DNA of 64,000 bases. It comes from Parasponia andersonii (taxonomy: Eukaryota > Streptophyta > Magnoliopsida > Rosales > Cannabaceae). A program made the position numbers and the translations under genes. Under the pieces are notes generated by a model. That model had not been told where the DNA came from. It worked only from the letters and a program-made list of their open reading frames with translations, and did not search any database. Numbering within the stretch: position 1 is the stretch's first letter; each line of letters opens with the position of its first letter. Positions 49,999 to 61,400 of this stretch are shown piece after piece. The stretch lies in the NCBI GenBank assembly GCA_002914805.1, contig JXTB01000493.1:219588-283587 (forward strand), given 5' to 3'.

Positions 49999-51489
49999 TC
50001 ATTTATTATGTTTCGAATAATTAACATAAAGTATTTAAGCATATAATATGCAAGTGAAGTATTCCTAAGACTATCACTTATATTCATGGTAATTTAACCT
50101 ACCACTGATTACAAGCCTCCTACGGGAAGTCATGCAATCAGCAAGTCAAACTGAAACAATTTCAATTAGTAAATAGACAGATAACTTTTATCCCATATTT
50201 CTAACTACCATTCTCTTTGGTCCTCTAATTGACTAATAAGAACTCCTACGAGAGGATATTAATATTTCGAGTTAAGTGTTTAACCATTGTTTCAGTAACT
50301 AAGCTTTTTATATAAGACCGTCTCCTATGGGCGATCAACCTCATATAGTCTACCTAGTACCTTATTCTTAGAAGCTCATTTCGAGTATTACTCGGACGAA
50401 AAACCCTTATACGAGAGCTCAGTAAGATTCTGAGGCAAGGCTCATCTTAATACATAACGAACCAACAATGGAGACCATAGGTATCTCATACCTTCTCCCA
50501 CTCAATATTTTATAATAAGGGATTCATAGATTTTACCCAGTTATCTAACTAGTTTAGTAACCTAAAATCAATTATATAAGCACGTTCATATTTGCATGAG
50601 AGTAGCTCTAATTTTCTATATGACATGTTACTATTACTTAATTATTAGGTATGCATGCAATATTGTCCTAATAATACCAAAGTAAAAAAGAATTAATTGT
50701 TAATGATTTATTAATTTCCAGTAATTTAAAATTATTTAACATTTAAATAATTCTAATTGATAAGATGATGTTAAATATTTAAATATGGAAGATAATATTT
50801 AAAATTTAAATTAGAAAAGATTTACACAAAATCTAAACAGTTTAAATAAAAGATTTAACTAATTAAATCTCCTTAAATATCTCAAATTTAAATTTCAACT
50901 TTTGAAATCTTAATTTGAGTTTAACTTCTTTAAATATCTCCTATTATCTTATTCTGTCAGATTTGACTTCAAAATTCAAATCGATATCTAATCTCATTAA
51001 ATATCTACCAACCGTAAATTCAAATTTGAAGATTTGAAAAGATATTCTGATTTAAATTTAAATTTCAAATCTTCATAAAATTCGAAATTTAAAAGATAGA
51101 AGATTTTACAAATAAAATCTCCTATAATATCTCTAATTTGAATTTAAACAAATTTAAAATTCAAAAATAGATTACCAACTATCATATAATCAGTTTTCAA
51201 AATATCTATTCAAAATTTGAATTTAAAAACTAAAAAGATATTATCTCATAATATTTAATTTTAAAAATTTCCATTTTAAAATATCTGTAATTATTCAAAC
51301 AATAATTAAGATATTATGGATATCAATCATATTCACAATTCAAATTAAAATATCCTATTAATTTAAATTTCGAAAATTCAAATTTAATAAGGATTTTAAA
51401 ATTTTGAAATTAAAATTTAATCTATCAGTTTTCATAAAACTATAGATAAATTAAATTAATTTTAAAATGAAAATAATTAAAATTATGGT
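49999..51489. other. AT-rich leader or flank beyond Copia gag, no gene
   Basis: Where a 5' leader, primer-binding site and 5' LTR would be expected, I find no copy of the TGTTGGAATAACG LTR. 50000-50680 is of mixed composition with repeated CTCCTA(C/T)G(A/G)G words. 50680-51480 is extremely AT-rich (AATTTAAATTT words). It may be a long 5' leader of the element or an unrelated insertion. Confidence 0.4.
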
Positions 51490-51990
51490 CGGAAATATGA
51501 AACATGTCGTGACAAGCTGACGGACAGAACGGGAAGCCAGTATGTGGCAACGCTCGAGATTACTACCGGGAACCAATGGGCTCGCATAATGCTACACGGC
51601 CTCGCTCGAGACAACTCTCGAGCGATAACGGGCCCGCGTAATTCTCGCAAGTCAAATGTACGAGGCGGCACCTTGAGCGGCGAAGGCACGAGAGGCCTCC
51701 CTTGTGGCCGGCATGCAGGAGGCCGCCCACTGGCCATGCGCGGATCACATCCGCGCGGCCAGCGGGGCCGTGCCCGCGTGCCATGCGCGGGGTGATCCCA
51801 CGCGGCATGCAAAGGCTGGCCGCCTGCAGGTCACATGCGGATCACATCCATGCGGCCGACGGGGCTGTGCCCGCACTGCATGCGTGGGGAGGCAGCCTGC
51901 AGGCCATACGCAGAACGCATCCGTGCAACCAACGGTGCCTCACCCGCGGGGTCGTGCCCACTCGGCCCACACGCAGGTCACACCTATAAG
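51490..51990. repeat. GC-rich island with degenerate tandem repeats
   Basis: About 500 bp of strongly GC-rich DNA in an AT-rich region. The right part contains three diverged head-to-tail units starting GG(C/T)CA(C/T)(A/G)(T/C)GCG-GATCACATCC: 51732-51828 (97 bp), 51829-51901 (73 bp) and 51902-51975 (74 bp), with the start of a fourth at 51976. The left part has a looser repeat of GCTCGAGA...GGGC(T/C)CGC(A/G)TAAT (about 51553 and 51605). Open frames cross it in several phases on both strands, as expected where stop codons are rare, so none is called a gene. Confidence 0.75.
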
Positions 51991-51997
51991 TGCCAAC

Positions 51998-53360
51998 CAA
52001 AAAGATTGGGAAAAATTACTTGATGTAGCCTAATTTTCCTTTAACCTCTAGAGGAATGAGTCCACGGGTAAAAGCCTCTTTGAGATAGTCATGTACAGCA
52101 GGAAAAGTCCAATGATATTCAAGTTTGCTAAGGCATGACATTTATAAGTGGAGTTGGCTAGGGCCTACTTAAACAAAGTTTCCAAAAGAATAAAGAAGTG
52201 TGCCGATAAAAAGAAGAGGCACAATGAGTACCAAGAAAGGGATTTAATCCTTGTCAAACTATTGCCTCAACAATTCAAAACCATAAGAAAGGTATATAAA
52301 AGATTGGTGCATAAGTATGAAGGTCCATTTCCAGTATTCAAGCGTGTGGATAAGGTTTCCTATAAGCTTCAACTCCCTACCAAGTTAAAGATGTTCCTTG
52401 TCTTCCATGTTAGCATGCTAAAACCCTACCATAAAGACGAAGAGATCCTTCAAGGGGCGAGTCCAAAAGAGCTTCTACTGCAGTGGTAATCTCTTTTGAT
52501 AAAAAAGGTGAAGTGTAATCTGGCCGATTACTTGATCTGCTGACATAGTGTGCATAATTATTAAGAATACCTAGTGAAATAGAAGAATTTTCCCGAGACC
52601 GAGGCTAGCTGGGATCATGAGGATGTCTTATAGCAATTCAAAGACCATATCGACCGGTTCAAAGTTGATGGCGTGACAGGAACATTGCGAACTTGAGTAG
52701 AGGAGAGTGTTACACCTCGCTCATTTAGCTTCCTAAAATCCAAATGTTGCTGCTCCATGGCCCTAAGATCCTCTATATATACTGCTCACTCAAGAGGATA
52801 GGAGAAAACCCTAGAATATAGTGGACACTTCTAGAATGATCAAGAGAAGTTTTGGCCATGCTATAAGACTCTAGATGGCGTTATTAAGTCCTAGAAGGCT
52901 CTAGACAAGGTCGAATAGTGCTATATGGGTTGAGATAGTCTTAAAAACTCATAGAATGACTTGAAAGAGCCAAGATGGTGGTGAACATCCTAAAAGGATC
53001 TAGGTCATGCTTGTTCTAGATTTCTCCATGTAAATATCTTTATAGATATTACTATTTTATTTAGGAAGATTCTAGATCCTTTGTAAGATCATGTCACTTG
53101 GTATGATCATAACTCTTAGTTGATTTAAGCTTTGCCTATATAAAGGACCCATTGGGTTTATCTGTACACACCATTTTTGAAAGTTGTAGATATTTTAAGA
53201 GTAATATAAAGTTTTTATTCACTCAAGCTCTCTTGTATTTTGCCACTCTGTCTCAAATCTTACTCTAAGTCCATTTTCTTAAGTGTTGATAGGCTGACTT
53301 AGTATGATAAACTGTACTAAGTACCGCACAATTGTCTAATTTAAAGCTAGGGTCGTGACA
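51998..53360 (+). mobile_element. Ty3/gypsy chromodomain element, 3' fragment with LTR
   Basis: Reads integrase C-terminus from NQKDWEKLLDVA (51998) through FSFNL and the open stretch 52148-52489 (KYEGPFPVFKRVDKVSYKLQ, FHVSMLKPYH). A degenerate chromodomain follows (EYLVK, ETEASWDHEDVL, QFKDHIDRFK, about 52550-52670), interrupted by stops. The order integrase then chromodomain marks a chromovirus. The polypurine tract GAGTAGAGGAGAG immediately precedes the LTR. Everything 5' of the integrase end is missing; the break coincides with the GC-rich island. Confidence 0.88.
52708..53360 (+). repeat. 3' LTR of the gypsy fragment (653 bp)
   Basis: Starts TGTTACACCTCG right after the polypurine tract and ends GGGTCGTGACA, giving TG...CA termini. 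It contains a TATATAAAGG box at about 53134-53143 and a leader-like end (CTCAAGCTCTCTTG). No partner LTR is in the window. Confidence 0.85.
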
Positions 53361-53510
53361 GTATGCTCCAAATCTTCTTGAAACATACCAATATATTGAG
53401 ATTTGTGCTGTTAATAAGATTAATTCACCAAATACCTCCAAAATATTAACTCAATGTCCCTAGGAGTAAAGCTCACGACCATAATGTTGGTATGATCGCA
53501 CCTCTTTTAT

Positions 53511-54390
53511 TGGCTTATCTCCCATTATAACATAAAAAAGTAGCTTGATTTTAATTTTTCACAATAATATGTAAGGTCATACTCATCTTTTAGGTATTAA
53601 TATTAGCTAGAATTTTATTCATTTTTTTTTGTTTACTTTTGAAACTAAATATAAAAATTTAACAAAGTATATTTTTTTATTCATTTTGATTTTAATAATA
53701 TGATTTAATAATATAAGAAAATATTAAAAATAAATTATAGTTTTTTTTAATCTAATCAAGTATATATTCTTTAAGTTATTGCATTGTTAGCTTTTATTGG
53801 ATTATATCCCTTTATGATATAAAAAGTAGCTAGACAAGGGCTATTTTATACGTAGTTTTTTTTTTTAATTTTTTCACAAAAATATGCAAGGTCATACGCA
53901 TATGTAGGTATTAATATTATCTAGAATCTTACTCACTTTTTTATTTGTTTATTTTAAAATCTAAATAAAAAAACTTAACATAGTATATATATTTTTTATT
54001 CATTTTGATTTTAATAATATGATTTAATAATATAAGATATTATTAAAAATAAATTATAGTTTTTTTTTATCTAATCAGTTATATATTTTTTAAGTTATTG
54101 TATTGTTAGTTTCATTGGCTTACATCCCTTTATAAAATAAAAAAAATTAGGGATATTTTATATATAGGTTTTTAATTTATCACAATAATATGCAAGGTCG
54201 TATGCATATATAGGTATTAATATTAGCTAGAATTTTATTCATTTTTTTAAAAAACTAAACAAACAAATTTAACATAGTATATTTTTTATTCATTTTGATT
54301 TAAATAATATAAGATAATATTAAAAATAAATTATAGTTTTTTTTATCTAATCAAGTATATAATCTTTAAGTTATGACATTGTTAGCCTTT
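53511..54390. repeat. Tandem repeat, three units of about 275-320 bp
   Basis: Units begin TTGG(C/A)TTA(T/C)(A/C)TCCC at about 53510, 53797 and 54115. Each contains, in order, CACAA(T/A)AATATG(T/C)AAGGTC, AGGTATTAATATTA(G/T)CTAGA, TTCATTTTGATTT, AAATAAATTATAGTTTTTTT and CTAATCA(A)GT(A)TATA, closing with ATTGTTAG. Non-coding. It lies 150 bp past the gypsy LTR and could be a short satellite array. Confidence 0.85.
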
Positions 54391-55467
54391 AAAACAATTA
54401 AATCTTAATTTTAATGTCTAATCAATCAAAATAACTCTTAATTTCAATTTTGATTCTTAATTTCAACCAAACAATGAAATATTATTAATTTTTTTATTTT
54501 AATTCTATTTTATTATGATTTTAATTTCATTTTTCAAATTAATACTACTTAAATGTCAAAATTTTACTAACAATGCCTCAAAAAAAAAAAAAAAAGAAAA
54601 ACACCCTTACTAACCTAAATGGGCACGTGCCTAAGATAACTAGTAAATATTTAATTATGGAAAATTCTAGTGTTTGAGAGCGAGATCCCTCCTATCCATA
54701 AGAGGGTTCTTAAGACCTTTAAATCAAAATTAATAGTAATCAAAAAGTTTATTATATGTAGAAAAAAAAGTTTTTTTTTTTAATTATTCACTTCTTACTC
54801 CATCTCTCTTGGATACTTTTTTACTCGTCAAATTATTAAAAATTCAAATTATATTTTTATAAATGACAATGAAAAAACAATTTGATTTGAACGATCCAAG
54901 TTATATCCTAACAAAAATAATTTCTCAGGCCAAAAATTGTGAAATCACTTGCCCTTTTTCCTGCCAACGACATCCTCTGTTTTCTTTTTTTTTTTGGACA
55001 AAAAAATCTATTTAAGTTGGGAGACCTAAATTCTCCAAAATGTATTAGATCTTTTCAAGAAATCATTTAATATTCCCTAAAAGAGAAAAAGATCTGAACT
55101 ATAAACCAAAAAATAACTCACTAATCCATAAATCACTCAAATTTTCAATAAATTTGACTTACAAAAAACTTAAAGATACTAATTTTAAGCGAGGTGAAAA
55201 AAAAGAAAAAGCCACCCCCTGCTAACACGTGCTCTCTATCTACTCATTGTTTTTTTTTATTCCAGTCGAATACAAAGAGGAAAAACAATAAATAAATAAA
55301 TAAAAGGAGCAGAAAGAAGACAAGAGAAAAGTGGGTTTAAATTAAATTTAAAGAGCGCAAAGCGACAAGTATTGCAACAAAAACGTTTCATTCCATCAGA
55401 ATAATTGTGTCTCTGGTTACCCACTTCTCCTTCTTCTTCTTCTTCTTCTTCTTCATCTTCTTCAGTT
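54391..55467. other. Upstream region of GSTZ-2
   Basis: No gene. The last 125 bp (from about 55344) repeats the DNA upstream of GSTZ-1, including the (CTT)n leader. The remainder is AT-rich and differs from the GSTZ-1 upstream region, so the duplicated block starts only about 125 bp before the ATG and the distal promoter of GSTZ-2 is new DNA. Confidence 0.6.
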
Positions 55468-58400
55468 ATGGCAAGTATTCTTATCTTTCTCTTATCAAAA
55501 ATCAAAAACCTAATTTCATTTCACCATCTGTCGCGTTTGAATGAATGAATTGTAAGTCATGCTTATTCATTTTGTTAATGGTGGAATTAGGCCACTGGTA
55601 GTGACGAACACCAACCCAAGCTGAAGCTCTACTCTTACTGGAGGAGTTCTTGTTCGTGGCGGGTCAGGATCGCCCTCAATTTTAAAGGTAACCATCCATC
55701 ACTAATAACACTCTTCTATTCCTCTATATATATATACACACACACACGCACTAATCGATTCATTTGAATCTGACCAACGATAGTGAAATTGTAGGGCTCA
55801 AGTATGAGTACATACCAGTGAACATAATGAAAGGAGAGCAACACAATCCAGGTTTCATAATTTCATACCTCTTTCATTCAATCCAAATATGCACATTTTT
55901 TTATTGGGGTGTTTTTAGTTTTTAGTAAAATGTGATTTGCTTTGTATGGGAATTTGTATTAGAGTAATGATTTGGGGATTTGGGTTGGGTGTGAATAGAG
56001 TTTTTGAAGCTGAATCCGATTGGATACGTACCGGTGCTGGTGGATGGGGACTTAGTTTTGTCTGATTCTTTAGCTATCTTGTTGGTGAGTGCTTCACTGC
56101 TGGGGTCATATTTACTTTTGTAGTCCTCTCCCTGAATAGCAAACTAACTTTTGTGTCATTTGAAAATTTTTTAGTATTTGGATGAGAAGTACCCTCAGCG
56201 TCCACTGTTGCCTACTGATCTTAAAGGGAAAGCCATTAATTTGCAGGTACTTTTCTCTCATTTTCTCACTCTTCCTTTTAAGTACCCCTACTGCATGTTT
56301 ACAATTCAATCTCTAATCCCCTAAACGGCTATTTTGCTTTACGCAATTGAAGTGAAAAAACAGAAGCTTTATTTACACATTACTATCAAGATTTACAAGC
56401 TCTATCTAACTTTTTTTTTTTTTTTTTTTTTCTAAATGATCAAGAGGAAGACCTCTGGTAGTTATTATTAAAAATAAATAAAAACAAAGTACAAAAAAAG
56501 TAAGGAGGGAAAAAATCCAAAGCACAAAAGAAAACCAACTAAAGAAACAGAGAAACCCTAGGAGAAGCCATATAATTTTGCAAAGACAAAATTATTATCT
56601 TAACCTCCCTACAACGCCTCAGTAATAGGTTTTCTGCGTAAAACCTAAAGGGAAAAACCACAGAAAGGGAAAAGAGCACATTGAATTACAAAAAGGCACT
56701 AACAAAAACGAAAAGAACTGAGTCCTGCAAGATCCCTATTAACAAATTTTTGCAAAAAGTAGGGAACAGTATGCCACCAAGTCGGAACTTGAATACTAGG
56801 GGCCCTTGAAGCAATAATATCAGCAGCTGAATTTACTTCTCGATAGATATGAGAAGCATGAAAATTCATCATTGAAATCAAGCCTAGGCAACGCCTCCAT
56901 GTAGGTTTCCAACACCAAGGAACAAAATCCGAACTAGTCTTGAACAAAGCGATTAAATAAGCCGAATCACTTTCTAACCATAAGCTTTTCCAACCAAATT
57001 CTCAAGCATAGGAAATAGCATGAATCGCAGCTGCCAACTCTGCTTCAAATGCATACGTTTTACCAATTAGAACTGCAAAGGCTCCTTTGAAAAACCCTCT
57101 GGAAGTCTGAAAAACACCACCACAACCTGCTAAACCAGGACTACCAAAGGTTGCACTATCTGTGTTAACTTTTAACCATCCAACTGGAGGAACCCTCCGA
57201 TAAACTTCGACAATTTTCGGTGCTTTTGGTAGTTTTAGGCGAACATGAAGACCCTTCAGAATATCAAGGTCCTCCACCGAATTTCTCATAGAGCCTTTGG
57301 CAGTCAAATTAGACTCAGCAACCGCATGCCAAATAAAAGAAATGACAGAATGCATAGAAGTAAACTCATTATCAAACAACAATCTGTTACGAGAAGACCA
57401 AATAACCCCACGATTGCTGCCCTCCAAAGTTGTGAAATCTGAGAACTGAAATTGGCTTCCATAGCATCCATCCAAAGATCAATAATTGAGCCATCCAAAC
57501 GAATTTTCCTGCGAAATGCTGAAGAAACAGCACCCCAAAGACTACTTGCAAACTTACAAGTAATAAAAAGATGATCCGCATCTTCCTCGTGACGATAGCA
57601 AAAATGACAACAAGAAGACATAGAAAATCCTCTTCGAATCAGATTATGTTCTATTGGTAATTTATTCTGAAACAATTGCCAAAAAATCATTGAACGCAAT
57701 GGAGGAATAAAACTAGCCCAAAACTTGCTTTCCCATCTTTCCTTTGATGTTGGACCAGCCAAAAACTTATAAGAATTAGCACAATTAACTACCCCTGATG
57801 AAGAATATCGCCAAGTCAAAGAATCAGGAGAATCACCAATTACAGTTCTACGAATTTCATAAGAAATTGACGGAAATTTGGAGACAAACGAAGGTGGAAG
57901 AGTCCACTCTGAGTTGGAAACCAGATCTCCAATAATTGTGCCAAAACTAGGTTCCATAGAGTCAACATAACTAATTTGCTCAATTAAAAGAGTACCAAGC
58001 CAATTGTCAGTCCAAAAAGAAACCTTCGAATTTTTACCAACCAACCATATCGATTCTTCAATAATAGGCTGAATATGTGCTCTCAAACCACACTAGATAG
58101 ATGATTTCCAAAATCTTCGATGAGAGAATCCATTAGAGAATAAACGACCTCTAAGGAATTTAAACACAAAAGAATCATCCGTCATTAAACTCCAAGAGAG
58201 CTTCTTTAAAAGGGCTGAAGTAAGGGTAATTGGATCCCGAAGACCAAGATTCCTGTCTTTTTTAGGCTTACAACACATCCGCCATAAAACAACTACTGGC
58301 TTCACTATCTTTGAAGAACCAGACCATAAGAAATTCCTGATAGAAGGAGTCAAATTCTTTAAAAGAGTCACTGGCCAACGATAGATTTGGAAAGAATAGG

Positions 58401-61400
58401 ATAACTGACCCATAACAACCGAGTTGATGAGACTAACCCTCACAGCCATAGAAAGATTTAAGCCTTTCCAGTATTCGAAATTAACATGGATCTTATCCAA
58501 AATCGGTTGAAAACTAGAACATTTTGGAGAGCCAACAAAGAGAGGGACCCTAAGATACATAAAAGACGAACCGCCTTTTTTCATACCCGTTTGAGCTAAA
58601 AAACCAGAAACCTTAGTAGAAGAGACAGCGGTGCCAAAAAAGATGGAAGACTTACTAAAATTGACTTGTTGTCTAGACAAGCCTTCATATTTACGGAGAG
58701 CGTTAAATATTGCTTTAATATTAGTCTTGGAAGCTCGAGCAAACAACAAAACATCATCTGTAAATAAACAATGGACCGGAGCCTTTTCATTTCTCGAAGA
58801 AGTCATCGGGTTAAGATTGCCATTCTCAACCAATGAAGTAATAGTCCGACTGAAATAATCTTCCGTAAGAGCAAATAAAAGAGGCGAGAGAGGATCCCCC
58901 TGTCGAACACCTCTAGAGTAAGAAAAATAACCATGCGGAGAACCATTGATTAAAATCGAGATTCAAGCAGAATGAAAAAGAGTATTCACCCAAGAAACAA
59001 AAGTAGAGTTGAACCCAAAAGAAAAAAGCACCGCTTTAACAAAATCCTAGCGCAAGGTATCAAAAGCTTTCCTTATATCCAATTTCAAAGCAAAATTACC
59101 CCCAAAGCTCTTCTTGTCCAAGCAATTCAAGCACTCCGAAGCTCCAATAATACAATCCCTAATATTCCTACCAGGAACAAAACCGAACTGATTGGGAGAA
59201 ATGATCCGAGAACAAACACGACCTAAACGATCCGCAATAATTCTAGTAATCAGTTTATATTAAAAATTCTCCAGGATAATAGGACGGTATAGATCAATCA
59301 TAAGGGCTTGATCCACTCTAGGAATTAACACAAGAAAATTGGAATTAAGCCCAGGAGGTAAAATTCCAGTAATAAAGAAGTGTTGAACAGCAGATTCCAC
59401 GTCCTTACTCATAATATCTCAGCAATGACGAAAAAATGTACCAGCAATGAAGAAAAAATGTACCAGAGAAGCCATCAAGACCAAGAGCGTTCAAAGCATC
59501 CATATCAAAAACTGTTAATCGAATTTCCTCTTCATTAGGCACACGACAAAGCTCCATATTATCTGAAATAGAAACTAGGTTCGGGATAAGATCTCTAACT
59601 GTAGAAAAATTTGGTACAGAAAGATGAGATTCCTTGAATAAATCTTCATAAAAGTTCTGAATATGGGCAAAAATCAAATCAATATTCTCTACCAACTTAT
59701 CGCCATTCTTCATATGACACAAATTCTTTTTGGCCCGACGTTTCACCACATTATGGAAGAAGGAAGAATTACGATCTCCCTCCTTTAACCATTTAACTCT
59801 ACTCTGTTCACGAAGATAAGTTTCTTCTTGAGACAAAAAAGTATCCAAAGTAGAAAGTGCTTCAGCTTCCTGCTTTAAAAGAGAGTCAGAAAACCCCTCC
59901 CTACCCAACTGCTCTTGAATAACTAAAATATTCTGAGTAGCTCTCGCAATATTGAGCTTCAAATCCCCAACAACATTCCAATTCCAAACTTTTAGCTGCT
60001 GTTTCAAAATCTTTAGTTTATTAATAAGAATAGTAAACGGAGAACCAAAAGACGGAAGAGACCAAACATTACGGACCAAATCCATAAAAGTAGGATGGGA
60101 AAGCCACAGCCCTGGAAACCAAAAGGAACAAGAACAAGAAGGGTATCCTTCAATGAAGTCAATAACAACGGATGATGATCTTAATAGGATCGAGGCAAGC
60201 AAATGCTAGAAACCAGATGCCAGAGATTTAAAAAATTATTATTGCAGAAAGCTCTATCTAACCGAGACATAACAAGCTGGCCCCAACGAAAACCATGCCA
60301 AGTATAGAAAGGCCCCTGAGAATGCAGATCAACCAGGTCACAAAGAGTAACGCCAGCCCGAAATTTTTCACAAGAACGGCGTTTAATGATACCCGTCGTC
60401 TCATGAGCACCCATGACCGAGTTAAAGTCACCCAAAATCAGCCAAGGACCAACAATATGCAAGGCAGACAGAGAATCCCATAAGTCATGACGAACAATAT
60501 AGTTACAGCTCACATAAACAAATGAAACATAAAACAATACATCATTGAAAACAAAGGATGAAGAGACATGTTGGGAATGCGAAGAAATAACCTGGAAACC
60601 AGAAACTGCTGAAGAACACAAAATCCAAAGAGATGGCATCGGCTTGTCATATTGAGCTACCGGATTAAAACCAATAGCCCTCCAGAAACGATCAGAAATA
60701 GAACTGAAAGAACACATTGGCTCCGCTAAACAAAGAATCTCAGGCCGATGTCGCAGACATAAATCTTTAAGAAATCCTCGGGTGCTCTATCTACTTATTT
60801 CATAGTTCAGTCACTTTTTTCATCTGTGTTTCTTGTTTTAACTTGTTGAGTTTTAAACCATTTTTTGATCATGTCTTAGAAAGGTAAGTGTCCTGTCCCA
60901 TTTATTTTGTAAAGAAACTTAACAGTGTAAAACATCAGGCTTAAAGTGAGTCTTTATAAATTACAAGCTGTAAGGTAAAACTGGGATATGATTCCACTGG
61001 TTGAATGAAGTTTTCCCTACGTACGGTAAAAAGAAGTTATCAGTCGAGTCATTGTAGATCAATATATTACCACATGGTTTGATAGAGGAGTTTGAATCGT
61101 TTACTGACAGAGTAGTTTTTCTTGATGTATAGAAATACATACTGAAGTCATTAAAGGCTTACAACCCACTAGCATAGCGTTTCATACTCCTTTTACTAAT
61201 ACTTCCTTCATTTTGATTTCTCTCGTAATGCTTGGTTCTCCTGTGTCACACTACTGGGTTATAGGTGGATTTCGAATTCAACTGATCCTGTCTTTTATGA
61301 CCTTTAATGTAGATTGCAAACATTGTTTCCTCAAGCATACAACCTCTTCAGAATGTATCGTTATTGGTAAGGTGGTAACTATCTGGATTCGTTGCTGTTT

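Noticed and set aside
51483..52033. Several overlapping long open frames on both strands (Arg/Pro/His-rich).
   Set aside because: They lie in the GC-rich repeat island, where stops are rare in all frames. There is no conserved domain and the translations conflict.
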